From IMG/VR virus record IMGVR_UViG_3300020470_005894, positions 29,915 through 93,914 of that record: a DNA stretch of 64,000 nt; one strand, 5' to 3'. Below the pieces are notes generated by a model. The model was not told the DNA's origin, ran no database searches, and saw only the letters and a program-made list of their open reading frames with translations. The stretch is from a virus. The position numbers and the translations under genes were made by a program. Of this stretch, positions 8,762 through 17,447 are shown piece by piece. Position 1 is the stretch's first letter. Each line of letters begins with the position of its first letter.

Positions 8762-10897
8762 TTAATTGGCAAAATCTGTTTCCATACCAATGGTTGGCCG
8801 GCCCTCTGCGCGGGCCTTCATTATTGCTTTAGTTCGGTTAACTGCGTCGACGCTAGCGCTTTCTTTAATTGACTGTATTGTTTTTCCATCTAATATAATA
8901 TTAGATGTTATATCAGCTTGCAGTAATGAACCATTTTCAAGCGCTTCCGCAATACGAACTAATTGGTCCCCGGCGGGACCGCCTGTAGCGCCACGCATTC
9001 TTTCAGCTGCTAGCTCCATTAATCCGGGTGTCTCAACAGTACCGGGTGCTCCCGCTGCAGGCTTAGGTATCGCCTCTAGGCCTACTGCCTGAGCTACTGT
9101 AGGTGCTACCTGGCCTGCTAAACCAACAGCTGTCAAGCCTAAAGCTTTACCAGCTGCTTCTGAAAAGTTGCCCTCTGCGAGTGCAGCTGCAGCATCCGTT
9201 GTTCCGCCAACCAATAATTCATAAGCTGCCACGGTGCTAATTGCAGAAGCTTCAGCGTCTTGTAACATTGTGTATATTTTATTGAAAGAGTTGCTCATAA
9301 TATTTGAGCCCTCTACAGCCATCTTTCTAGTTCTGTTGACCCACTCAGAAAAACCTGCTTCAAGTTGTGAAAAGCTTCTAGTAGCTTGCTCAGTGGTAGT
9401 GAATGTGCCTTGAATCTGCTTTTGCATGTCTGCTGTTGATTTTGCAGTCGTATCAATATTTGCTGCTCTTACTTCATAATCGTCAGCGGCGCCTTCTCTC
9501 AACAAACGACCTGCCTCTTCGGCGTTGGTTAAACCAAGAGTGTTCATAATAGCCATTTTTTGATGCTTATTAGCTGTCTCAAAAGTAACGCCAGATCTTT
9601 CCATTGCATCTTGGATCATCAATATTTTCTCATCAGCGTCAGCCATGGCTAAATCAGTCATTGACAACAAGTTATCACCCATAACTGCATTAAACTTAGC
9701 AGCTGCTTCTGCGGCGCCCTTGAAAGTATCGAGGCCTGAGGCAATTGTACCGAGTCGCTCGACGCTGATACCCGTCGCTATAGACTGAGCCTCTAAGTTA
9801 GAAAACACGTTGATTGCTTCATCACCATACAAGCTCATTTGTGGAAACGTTGTGGAAAAATTATCAAATGCACGATTAGTAGAAATTTCCAAGCTGTCAG
9901 CAACTGAAACTAGCGATCTTGTTGACAAAACTGATGCTTCTGGTGTTAAGCCCAAGCCTTTATTAAACTTATCAATAATCCCGGTTGATGTATTGGCGCT
10001 GACATTAAGTTTTTCCAAACCAACGATGTTATTAGTTGTAAAAGCAGTTAAACCTTCGTTTGCGTCCATGAAAGATGGTCTAAATTCATTTACATTATTT
10101 AAAATTGCTGTTAAAACTGGACCTGTATCAGACGCGTTAGTGCCGATATCTTGCAAGCCGCCGCCTAAGTCTTGAAAAATCTTAACTTGCTCTGGATCTG
10201 CTATTCTAGAAAAATAGACTGGATCTGCAGCTGCTGACATTGTGGTGTTCCAATCGCCAATTAAGCCAGTTTGCTTAGCAATTGCTGCGCTTTGTTGGTC
10301 CATGGCAGGCAGGCCGGCTGCCATATCTTGTTGTAAACCTCTTACAAAATCTTCTCCAAAAGTGGCTGCGAGAAAAGCCATTTCAGCGTTTAACCCAGAT
10401 ATACCCTCTGAGAATCCAGTTGCTATGCCTGGTGCAACTTTAGCACCTAACTCAACTAGATTGTCCGTATCTTGTTCTTGCTGCTGCATCAACCTAAGAC
10501 GATCTTCATTGACTTCGTTCATGCCTTGACGTTGTCTTCTGTAAAATTCTTCTGTTTTTTCTCTAGTGCCTTGAAGAGCAGCATCAATTTCAGCCTGATT
10601 GGCTGTATAGGCCTCTGCTTTAGCTTGGTTCTCAAGTACTTCGCGCTTGATAGACTGTATTTTTTGCTGATCTATCACGCCCTCTTGCTTCATCAGCTCT
10701 ATTTTTCTCTGTTGAGAGGCTAAAAATTGTTGCTGTTGTTGGCTAGCAGCTTTAATTTGATTAAGTATAACAGCGTACTGAGCCAATTGTCTTTGTTGCT
10801 CAGGACCAAGCTCATCACCAAGAGCCTTAAGTTTCGTCAACTCAGCAGCAATTTGCTTTGCTATTTCAGCGACTTCTTCTGGTGTTCTCTGTGACAT
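8762..10897 (-). CDS. 29: Tape measure protein (gp29-like)
   Basis: This 711-residue protein lies directly after the gp26/chaperone gene and before the tube-cap gene, the standard tape measure position. Residues 1-160 are a long Gln/Glu-rich coiled coil. Most of the remainder is helical and Ala-rich, and residues 575-640 form a small-residue, mildly hydrophobic region (AAALAEGNFSEAAGKALGL and following) that could be membrane-active on ejection. It sets tail length and leaves with the DNA. T4 gp29 has 590 residues, so a somewhat longer tail is possible. The start is preceded by TAGGAGAGG and by an ACTATTTA element at 10923-10930, suggesting its own promoter. Confidence 0.8.
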   Translation of the reverse strand: MSQRTPEEVAEIAKQIAAELTKLKALGDELGPEQQRQLAQYAVILNQIKAASQQQQQFLASQQRKIELMKQEGVIDQQKIQSIKREVLENQAKAEAYTANQAEIDAALQGTREKTEEFYRRQRQGMNEVNEDRLRLMQQQEQDTDNLVELGAKVAPGIATGFSEGISGLNAEMAFLAATFGEDFVRGLQQDMAAGLPAMDQQSAAIAKQTGLIGDWNTTMSAAADPVYFSRIADPEQVKIFQDLGGGLQDIGTNASDTGPVLTAILNNVNEFRPSFMDANEGLTAFTTNNIVGLEKLNVSANTSTGIIDKFNKGLGLTPEASVLSTRSLVSVADSLEISTNRAFDNFSTTFPQMSLYGDEAINVFSNLEAQSIATGISVERLGTIASGLDTFKGAAEAAAKFNAVMGDNLLSMTDLAMADADEKILMIQDAMERSGVTFETANKHQKMAIMNTLGLTNAEEAGRLLREGAADDYEVRAANIDTTAKSTADMQKQIQGTFTTTEQATRSFSQLEAGFSEWVNRTRKMAVEGSNIMSNSFNKIYTMLQDAEASAISTVAAYELLVGGTTDAAAALAEGNFSEAAGKALGLTAVGLAGQVAPTVAQAVGLEAIPKPAAGAPGTVETPGLMELAAERMRGATGGPAGDQLVRIAEALENGSLLQADITSNIILDGKTIQSIKESASVDAVNRTKAIMKARAEGRPTIGMETDFAN

Positions 10898-10922
10898 ACA
10901 ACAAAACCTCTCCTAGACTTAA

Positions 10923-10930
10923 TAAATAGT
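10923..10930 (-). promoter_or_regulatory. ACTATTTA element before tape measure gene
   Basis: The minus strand reads GACTATTTATTAAG, ending about 25 nt before the tape measure start. It is one of eight copies found just upstream of genes in this window, a candidate phage-specific promoter core. Confidence 0.4.
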
Positions 10931-10962
10931 CAACAAAAAGAAATTAAAAAGCACAACAAGCA

Positions 10963-11124
10963 CTATAGCTTGCTATTATTGACAGCGTCAGCCTCTAGCT
11001 CAAATTGATGTTTTAATTTACCTATATACCATCTTCGAAGTCCAATAGGTAAGTTGTAAGCCTCTAAAAAACTAAAAATACCATGATATTGCAATATAAA
11101 AAATTCTTCATAGACAGTTTCCAT
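10963..11124 (-). CDS. Tail assembly chaperone extension, probably made by +1 frameshift from gp26
   Basis: The frame runs from ATG 11124 for 53 residues (METVYEEFFILQYHGIFSFL..., ending ADAVNNSKL) and is also open upstream through the end of the gp26-like gene. The pattern of an aromatic-rich helix with a QYHG-like turn is typical of the T part of G/GT tail chaperones. The gp26 frame ends GAA TTT TTT TGG CCT AGA TGA. A +1 slip of tRNA-Phe on the seven-T run enters this frame (TTT GGC CTA GAT GAG) and reads on to 10963. The gene lies exactly before the tape measure gene, where such chaperones sit. No Shine-Dalgarno precedes ATG 11124, which favours the fusion over separate initiation. Confidence 0.6.
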   Translation of the reverse strand: METVYEEFFILQYHGIFSFLEAYNLPIGLRRWYIGKLKHQFELEADAVNNSKL

Positions 11125-11131
11125 GTACTGC

Positions 11132-11974
11132 TCATCTAGGCCAAAAAAATTCCGCAGAAAGCGGCACCTCCATTTCCTTTTGGTGAAAGCATCTTTTGCA
11201 GGTAAAATCCTCTTTAAGCTCCACCGATGGCACTAGTTTTGCATAAATATTACGCAAATATCTTGAATCTTTTGCTGGCATGTTGTCAATAAATTGTTCT
11301 ACTTCTTTTCGGTCATAAGAGCCGTCGACAGACTCAATAAATGCAGAAAGAGCAGTAGTTATTCTTCTTTCATCGTTCTCAGAAGATAGTTTAGAAAATT
11401 CTCTTTCTGCGTGGCTATCTAATAATCTAAGACCAATCTTTAAATTTGTAACTGGAGGCCTAACTACTAGCAAGTTTGTAGAATAATCAATATTGACAGA
11501 ATTTTCTTCCATAAAAGTTTCGTCAAAACAGTTTTGGTTTATAGTCGCCTTTTCTAGATCAAATAAAAGATCGTTTTTGGTGCCACAATTTGGACATGTA
11601 ATTTTAGTTTCGTATATATTACCGTATCCTGAAATTCTAGCAGCCAACATGATAGCTGACCGGTCGCCAATAAATAAAGTAGAAGGATCTACCTCTGTAA
11701 CCAGCAAACTTTCAAACAACCTGTCCAAAACTAATTTATTTTTAATTAAGGCCGTCGAAGCTAAAATATCTTCTTCTTTAGCCGTCATGTATCTTATTTC
11801 AACTGATGACTGACCATGTAAAGGGTGCCCCTCAGGGTAGAAGGCGCCTCTAGAAGGTAAATCAACAAATTCAGTTGGTACTTGATACGATAAGCTGGCA
11901 CTACTTACGGGAGCTTTTGGAGTAGGAGTGGCATTTTGCCCGGGCCCGCTCAGGCGCCTTTGATTATTTCTCAT
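11132..11974 (-). CDS. 26: T4 gp26-family baseplate/tail assembly protein
   Basis: The product has 280 residues. The N-terminus is proline-rich and variable, then the family pattern begins: ELPSRG-like FVDLPSRGAFYPEGHPL, VEIRYMTAKEEDILAS and LIGDRSAIMLAARISGYG-like text, with a CPNC pair near residue 144 and a second CKRC pair near 261, which together may bind one zinc. The order matches gp26 of T4-like phages (Pfam T4_baseplate). Reports on the T4 baseplate place gp26 as an assembly factor rather than a confirmed final component, which fits a chaperone role next to the tape measure gene. The last codons contain a T7 run that probably supports +1 frameshifting into the extension at 10963. Confidence 0.78.
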   Translation of the reverse strand: MRNNQRRLSGPGQNATPTPKAPVSSASLSYQVPTEFVDLPSRGAFYPEGHPLHGQSSVEIRYMTAKEEDILASTALIKNKLVLDRLFESLLVTEVDPSTLFIGDRSAIMLAARISGYGNIYETKITCPNCGTKNDLLFDLEKATINQNCFDETFMEENSVNIDYSTNLLVVRPPVTNLKIGLRLLDSHAEREFSKLSSENDERRITTALSAFIESVDGSYDRKEVEQFIDNMPAKDSRYLRNIYAKLVPSVELKEDFTCKRCFHQKEMEVPLSAEFFWPR

Positions 11975-11988
11975 TTAAGCCTCTTTTT

Positions 11989-12585
11989 TTAACCGTTGTA
12001 AACCAAACCGCCAGCAACAGACTGATAAGTAGCATAATCGTAGATGATTGTAGTGGAGATACTAACCAAATCTTCTGAGGCATACGTTAGTTTACCAAAC
12101 ATAACATTAGAAAGCCAAGCATTTTTTAAAGTCCACTCTTCAACAATTCTAGTATCGTCGACGGCGCCTTCCATGTCACCAGGATCAACGCCAACGGGCA
12201 ATATAATCCCACCGCCGTCTAGTTGTTTAATTCTTACCTCGCCAAGCGCAGAGGTTGATTGAACTTTGGTAATACCGGTTAAAAGACTAAGATTAGACTC
12301 TGGGTTGACATATCCAGCGTTTAACAGCGCGTTGTAAAACTTTGAACCAACATTTGGATCGATAGCATCCACAAATTCCATTTTAGTTGGCTGCCACTTT
12401 ACCTTGCCTGGAAATTTAAAATCATGATTTAAAACACTGTGAGTGGATTCTTTAATTTGATAGCTCGGCTTGTCGCATGTCTTAACCATAAAAGATAGAT
12501 TAGACAGCTCTGTAAAAGTAACTATAAACCTAAATTGTCTCTTAGGTTGAAAACCTCCAGGTCCTGAATTTCCAAAAAATGCCAT
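11989..12585 (-). CDS. 19: Tail tube protein gp19
   Basis: The 198-residue protein has the gp19 layout: RQFRFIVTFTELSNLSFMVK at the start, then beta strands with SYQIKESTHSVLNHDFKFPGKVKW, and a C-terminal half with WTLKNAWLSNVMFGKLTY and ISTTIIYDYATY. Hexameric rings of it stack to form the inner tube through which DNA passes. The T4 protein has 163 residues. It follows the sheath gene by 43 nt, has GGAG 12 nt before ATG 12585, and has an ACTATTTA element in front. Confidence 0.88.
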   Translation of the reverse strand: MAFFGNSGPGGFQPKRQFRFIVTFTELSNLSFMVKTCDKPSYQIKESTHSVLNHDFKFPGKVKWQPTKMEFVDAIDPNVGSKFYNALLNAGYVNPESNLSLLTGITKVQSTSALGEVRIKQLDGGGIILPVGVDPGDMEGAVDDTRIVEEWTLKNAWLSNVMFGKLTYASEDLVSISTTIIYDYATYQSVAGGLVYNG

Positions 12586-12609
12586 TTATTTAGTCTCCTA
12601 ATTCTCTTA

Positions 12610-12617
12610 TAAATAGT
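12610..12617 (-). promoter_or_regulatory. ACTATTTA element before tail tube gene
   Basis: The minus strand reads GAACTATTTATAAGAG in the 43-nt gap between sheath and tube genes, followed by TTAGGAG and the tube start at 12585. Confidence 0.4.
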
Positions 12618-12628
12618 TCGTCTTAAAA

Positions 12629-15600
12629 TTAATCGTCAAAAGAAGCCCCGCTTCTCGTGATAATAAAGTCAAGTGCAATAAACTCAATTGCTCTTGCAGG
12701 CTTGAGGAAGATCTTCGCATACATAATATTTCTATCCACCAAATCAGGGGTGGTTGTATCTTCATCTAGCACAACCTTAAAGTCTGTCAAACCTAAGCCA
12801 GCTTGCACGCCTTCCAGGAAAGGCACAACTTGTCCAGTAAATCTATCCCAAGTTTGCTGTACATTTTGATCAAAAAGAACTCTAGAAGCGATTCTTGAGA
12901 TTTCTTTCTTTAAGAAGATTAGCAATCTTCGTACGTTAATTCGATCAAGCGCTGACTGAGTAACTTGTAGCGTCTTCTGGCCAAAAATAACGATTCCTTC
13001 AGCGGGGAAAGAGGCAATTGGGTTGATGTTAGCATCGTAGAGTGTATCTCTATCAGCTGAAGTTATCCTCTCTCTAACACCGATCACTGGAAGACCAGCT
13101 GAGCCCTCGCTAAGTCCGCCGCGTGTAAAGCCAGCTGGTGCAAACCAGACAGCCGATTTACGCTGTGAGCTTGAGAAAGTGCCTAGTGCAACAACAGAAG
13201 GCGGTACGTAAAGTACAGAATCATTAATGGTGTCTCTAATTCTAACAAACGGGTAGAAAGTACAGCCGTAGCTTGAATTAATATTTAAACCTTGTAGGTT
13301 TGTAACCACACTTGAAACTGAGCCAGCTTTTGCAGCATCAGTCGGTAGTAAAGCATGCTCATGAGGCGGCTCATAGTTGCCCTCTAGGTCAATAACTGCC
13401 ATGGCATCGCCTCGTTCTTCACAATTCTCAACCATTGCAACGTTGAGTGTCGAGTTGGTAACACCAGGTATGGCTGAAACATCATATTCGATAAATTCCT
13501 TATCAGAAGCTATGTCTAAGGCCTTTTTAATACTGTAGAAAGCATAATTTGATTTTTCTGATCCACCACTCAAAACTCTGTTTGCTAGCGGATCTTGCTC
13601 AGTAATATCAAATCCATCGAATCCACCAAACATTGGAGATGTAAATTTGTTAAATCCTTTGTCTAAAATTCCGCTCACCGAACCAGACTTGGAAGTCCAA
13701 GACTGCTGATTAGCTCTAGAACCGGATATCCAAAGTGAGTGATCAGCATCAGATAAAGATTCAGAGACATCGTCTAAAGTAAATACCCAAGACCATTGGC
13801 TCTCCGCGGAAACAATTGCATGTGGATCATGGCCTGCAGGTGAAGACCTCAAAAGATCTAAATTCGTCTCATCAAAGCGCTTGGTATCTTTGATACTGGG
13901 CTGATAGCCAAAGTATGCTTTTGTTGGTAATACCAATGAACCCTCGGAAGAAGAAACTCGCAACCTAGCAGTTGGAAATTCAAAGCTAGCTGTGATATGG
14001 TCCTGTGTGTATACCATGGTGCCGGCTACCCAATCCTGTAAGCTTTGGCCACTTCCAGTCAGAAGCGCAGTTGGCAATGATCCGCTGCCTAATGCATAAG
14101 GTGAGTCAGTTTGAGACCCACTGGCTAGGCTCCATGTTTTTGGTACGGACGGGCCGTATACACCAAATGGATGAAGGCCTCTTGCTTCGCCTGAGTCAAC
14201 AACAGGCGAAGTTTCAACTCTTATGTATTTTGATCTATTCTCATACTCGCCTAAATCAGTTATAGTTTTGTTCGTAGTGTTGTAGCCGTAATTTCGATCA
14301 CCAATTAATCGTTTAATAAAGTTAGCAGATTTTGGATTTAAGTTAACATTTGAAAAACGCTCCAAAATCTCTGGACGGTTATCATTGTCAGAAGCCTTAC
14401 GAACAACAATGCTAAAGTTACCATAATCATTAAAGTTATCAGTTGGTGCTTTAATAGCCTCAATGGAGACTTTCACGTCTCTGTTCGAAGATGCGCCGCA
14501 GCCAGGATCTTGAGTTGCCCCAGCCCCGCCCAAAGCATGAAGCTTGAACAATCTCTCAGTGTGCTGTGTTGGGTCGAAACCTGCGTAAGTGTCGCCTCGT
14601 GTGTCCTGTGATATAAACCAGCCAGTTGCCGCAGCCCGGGCATTCTGGCGCCGATCGTGCCAATTTAAATTAGAATCACTGTAGGTTCCAGCAGAAGGTG
14701 AATTTAACTGCAATATTACACCCAGCATATTTGTTTTTTGTGGTGACGATCCAGTAACTTTTAATTTGGGATTTTCTGAATCGAAAAGAGCAGATTCGTA
14801 GGTCTCGCCTAGCCAATATTTTTCTACAGTCGTCCCACCGCCAGTGTATACAACCTCACTATTAGTCTTTGTTGGATCAGTGTTAAAGACGCGTCTTGCA
14901 AAAAGCTTAGAGTCTCTGTTAAAATTAAAAGTAGTCGTTTTGAGTTCATTCTCGGTAGCACCTATAACTTTTGCCGTAAACTGCGGCCCAGACGTTGCTG
15001 TGCCAGAGCTTTTAATCAAAACACCTGCACCCTGTCGAGCAGCTCCGTCCCTAGCTGTACCGGTAAGCACTACGCCGCCATTTTGCACATACCAAACAGC
15101 AGCCAATGTACCTGTTACAGGATAATGTGCTCCGCCGTAAAGAACATTGCTAGCACCAGGAGCACCGGTGCCCATTGTAACTTGAATGTCATTTCCGACC
15201 GGGCCCGTAGTTGTTGCAGTTAGCTTAACTTGAGTGCTGCTAAGAAGTGATGCGGTGACACCGGCGATACCTGTATTGACTCCAGAGTTTGCTGCAGCAA
15301 AGTTGTGCTTGTATTGCCCGTTGCCCGTTCCAAAGTTACCGTTGATAGCGTCGACAACCGTTTCTGCAACGGTGCCAGCAGAGGGAGTAGAGCTTACTCC
15401 AACAGCTATAACTGTAGAAGTCGTCGATGAAGCGCCTGTCGCGTCCGCACCAGTTAACCTAACTGTCATTGCAGTTCCAGAGCCTCCAGCATTGCTAGGC
15501 ACCAGCACCGTAAAATCGTCACTAGCGCCGTAGCCGGAAAATTGAATTGTGCCGGCTAATGTAGAGGCAGCGGTACTACCATAAGCGTCTGGATCAGGCA

Positions 15601-16024
15601 TGACAAATAAGCCATATGCTCCGCCGGCTGACTTGAGCGCGGTATTTGGGGTGTTGTCTGTTATCCATCCAGCTAAACCAGGAGCAGTTGAGCTAGCATC
15701 AGAGGGATTTTGGCCCAATACGCGGTATACTGTACAAGGGGAGTTATTTCTCAACCAAGCTTGCACCGCATATGCTGCGTATGTAGGCGCTGTTAGAGCA
15801 CCATGCCTCCATACTTCAGTCGCTGGGCTACCGTCTGATGGGTTTCCAAAGATTGAGACAAATTCACGAAAAGAATTGACCCGTACAGGCCTGTGGGCTG
15901 GTCCTTTTTCAAAGCGCCCAATCACTAAAGGCCCCATACGCTCTGGAAGTGCTGGAATGCCTGATTCATCTATCTCATCAATAAAAATACCGGGCGATAC
16001 AAACTTAAATTTATCTACTGACAT
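12629..16024 (-). CDS. 18: Contractile tail sheath protein gp18, enlarged
   Basis: This 1131-residue sheath has the conserved N-terminus (FVSPGIFIDEIDESGIPALP, then GPLVIGRFEKGPAHRPVRV) and the C-terminal core with NVRRLLIFLKKEISRIASRV, FDQNVQQTWDRF, FKVVLDEDTTTPD and IEFIALDFIITR. T4 gp18 has 659 residues. The extra length lies in the middle, including a Ser/Thr/Gly-rich beta module at roughly residues 160-295 (TIQFSGYGASDDFTVLVPS ... VGNDIQVTMGTG) that resembles modules inside the 2375-residue protein. Surface-exposed insert domains would decorate the tail. An upstream in-frame TTG at 16039 is possible, but GAGGAG lies 7 nt before ATG 16024, so I chose that start. Confidence 0.92.
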   Translation of the reverse strand: MSVDKFKFVSPGIFIDEIDESGIPALPERMGPLVIGRFEKGPAHRPVRVNSFREFVSIFGNPSDGSPATEVWRHGALTAPTYAAYAVQAWLRNNSPCTVYRVLGQNPSDASSTAPGLAGWITDNTPNTALKSAGGAYGLFVMPDPDAYGSTAASTLAGTIQFSGYGASDDFTVLVPSNAGGSGTAMTVRLTGADATGASSTTSTVIAVGVSSTPSAGTVAETVVDAINGNFGTGNGQYKHNFAAANSGVNTGIAGVTASLLSSTQVKLTATTTGPVGNDIQVTMGTGAPGASNVLYGGAHYPVTGTLAAVWYVQNGGVVLTGTARDGAARQGAGVLIKSSGTATSGPQFTAKVIGATENELKTTTFNFNRDSKLFARRVFNTDPTKTNSEVVYTGGGTTVEKYWLGETYESALFDSENPKLKVTGSSPQKTNMLGVILQLNSPSAGTYSDSNLNWHDRRQNARAAATGWFISQDTRGDTYAGFDPTQHTERLFKLHALGGAGATQDPGCGASSNRDVKVSIEAIKAPTDNFNDYGNFSIVVRKASDNDNRPEILERFSNVNLNPKSANFIKRLIGDRNYGYNTTNKTITDLGEYENRSKYIRVETSPVVDSGEARGLHPFGVYGPSVPKTWSLASGSQTDSPYALGSGSLPTALLTGSGQSLQDWVAGTMVYTQDHITASFEFPTARLRVSSSEGSLVLPTKAYFGYQPSIKDTKRFDETNLDLLRSSPAGHDPHAIVSAESQWSWVFTLDDVSESLSDADHSLWISGSRANQQSWTSKSGSVSGILDKGFNKFTSPMFGGFDGFDITEQDPLANRVLSGGSEKSNYAFYSIKKALDIASDKEFIEYDVSAIPGVTNSTLNVAMVENCEERGDAMAVIDLEGNYEPPHEHALLPTDAAKAGSVSSVVTNLQGLNINSSYGCTFYPFVRIRDTINDSVLYVPPSVVALGTFSSSQRKSAVWFAPAGFTRGGLSEGSAGLPVIGVRERITSADRDTLYDANINPIASFPAEGIVIFGQKTLQVTQSALDRINVRRLLIFLKKEISRIASRVLFDQNVQQTWDRFTGQVVPFLEGVQAGLGLTDFKVVLDEDTTTPDLVDRNIMYAKIFLKPARAIEFIALDFIITRSGASFDD

Positions 16025-16077
16025 GTCATTGCTCCTCAATTAGACAGTTCTTAAAAATATACGAACTTTTTCTTTAA

Positions 16078-16085
16078 TAAATAGT
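16078..16085 (-). promoter_or_regulatory. ACTATTTA element before sheath gene
   Basis: The minus strand reads GTGACTATTTATTAAAG, about 55 nt before the sheath start. The gap downstream (GTTCGTATATTTTTAAGAACTGTC) contains the imperfect inverted pair GTTC / GAAC. Confidence 0.4.
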
Positions 16086-16106
16086 CACACCTAGCTACAA
16101 AACCCT

Positions 16107-16958
16107 TTAAAATCTAAATTCACCGTCCTCTCCGTCAACCAAAACTCTCTCGCGAGCAAATCTGATCTGCACAGGATTCTCTCGACGAACAACTCTGGGC
16201 TGTTTTTGGTTCTTGCCATCTCCAATTAAATAGCCGAAAACATTAATGGTAATCGCTGTTTCATACTTTCTTTCATTAACCTGATAGTTTGAAATATTAT
16301 TAGAAGCCGCGTAATTTTCCTGTATAAACGCTTCGTATCTATTTAAATTGTGCTGTATCATAACTCTTTTGTGTCCATTAGAGACTCTTATGAAAGGTGT
16401 CATCAAATCATTCATCTGTTCTTGGTACTCTGTTCTAAGCGTTAATCCGTACTCAACATCAACATAAATTGGTATTGGAATCGTTATGGTCTCATAGACA
16501 ATTTTTTCATTCTTCTTAAAACGATGTAAAGGAAAATTTAGCTGTTTTTTTCTACGTAAAGCGTCTGCATTAGCAAAGTTACTTGTTTTTTCTTGCTGTA
16601 TTACTTTATTTATGGTTAAATAGCCGCCCTTGAGATCGCCAATTGGGTCAACAGTTGCGTATGGAATAGATCTGGACTTTTCACTTTTTTTAACTGCTTT
16701 TCGCTCGACAGATATTACAGGCAAAACAACCTGGCCCGTAGCGTCACGCTCGACGTTACTAGTTTTTATATTTTGTGAGCGCTCAGAGCCTGACCATATA
16801 ACAGGAACTTTTCGAAAACCTTTGTTAGTTCGTGTTTGTATTGCCAAAGTATCATTTAAAAAATTATACAATGCAAAATCTATATCTTCTAATTCAGACT
16901 TATAAAACAATACATCGCGTGAAGTTTTCTCTTCATTTCTTGTTTTTTTAGGTGCCAT
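16107..16958 (-). CDS. Tail sheath completion/stabilisation protein, gp15-like
   Basis: The 283-residue protein has a helix-to-strand N-terminal part (DIDFALYNFLNDTLAIQTRT, RKVPVIWSGSERSQ, PVISVERKAVKK) and a later beta part (YETITIPIPIYVDVEYGLTL, YETAITINVFGYLIG). T4 gp15 and its relatives cap the tail and fix the sheath to the neck, and they share the P-x-I/V-W/Y-G pattern and the conserved Arg that follows. The annotated ATG 16958 has AGAGGG upstream and overlaps the previous gene by 11 nt; a longer frame exists but lacks an RBS. It precedes the sheath gene, as gp15 does near gp18 in T4. Homology is inferred from pattern and position. Confidence 0.6.
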   Translation of the reverse strand: MAPKKTRNEEKTSRDVLFYKSELEDIDFALYNFLNDTLAIQTRTNKGFRKVPVIWSGSERSQNIKTSNVERDATGQVVLPVISVERKAVKKSEKSRSIPYATVDPIGDLKGGYLTINKVIQQEKTSNFANADALRRKKQLNFPLHRFKKNEKIVYETITIPIPIYVDVEYGLTLRTEYQEQMNDLMTPFIRVSNGHKRVMIQHNLNRYEAFIQENYAASNNISNYQVNERKYETAITINVFGYLIGDGKNQKQPRVVRRENPVQIRFARERVLVDGEDGEFRF

Positions 16959-17442
16959 CGAAATATCCCTCTCTTGTCTTAATACACTGTGCTGCAACTT
17001 CTATACGACGATCCGCTTGGCCAAATATTTCTTTGGGCTCTTTTAAGCTTACAATTTCATAAAAGTTTTTTCCATAAGCGACAAAATCGCCCTCACGCAC
17101 AAACAAGTTTTGATCTTCTGTTAATCTTCTCTTGTGAAAATGCACCGTTAGCTTTATTGCTTTATCAACTCCAAATTTATCCGTTGCTGTCTCCTCACCA
17201 TTAAATTCAACTAAAGCATGTACTCTCACAGGTGGAAGAAAGGTTTTTACAACTGCTTCATTATATAAATTATGATAATCTGTATGATCTAAGTCTATAG
17301 CATAATAAACAATTGTCTGGCCTACAACACGCTCTATTAATTCATCATTAACTTGTTTTACAAGATCTCGCTCTTTTTTACCAACAAAAAGAGGAGGTGG
17401 AGGCGATGAAGGTTGTGACCATTTGTTTTTTTCTTGTGCCAT
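16948..17442 (-). CDS. Neck / head-tail joining protein, gp14 position
   Basis: The protein has 164 residues and a proline-rich N-terminus (SQPSSPPPPLFVGKKERD), a helix KQVNDELIERVVGQTIVYYA, then IDLDHTDYHNLYNEAVVKTF and a beta-rich second half ending in FGQADRRIEVAAQCIKTREG. This pattern is common to neck proteins of T4-like and larger myophages. Position between a gp13-like and a gp15-like gene supports a role in joining head and tail. T4 gp14 has 256 residues, so it is shorter. No strong Shine-Dalgarno precedes ATG 17442, and coupling to the upstream gene (5 nt away) is likely. Confidence 0.55.
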   Translation of the reverse strand: MAQEKNKWSQPSSPPPPLFVGKKERDLVKQVNDELIERVVGQTIVYYAIDLDHTDYHNLYNEAVVKTFLPPVRVHALVEFNGEETATDKFGVDKAIKLTVHFHKRRLTEDQNLFVREGDFVAYGKNFYEIVSLKEPKEIFGQADRRIEVAAQCIKTREGYFDGT

Positions 17443-17447
17443 TTAAT

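Noticed and set aside
15600-16043. Plus-strand frame of 147 codons opposite the sheath start
   Set aside because: Lies fully within the well-supported sheath gene, with no RBS and no recognisable protein pattern.
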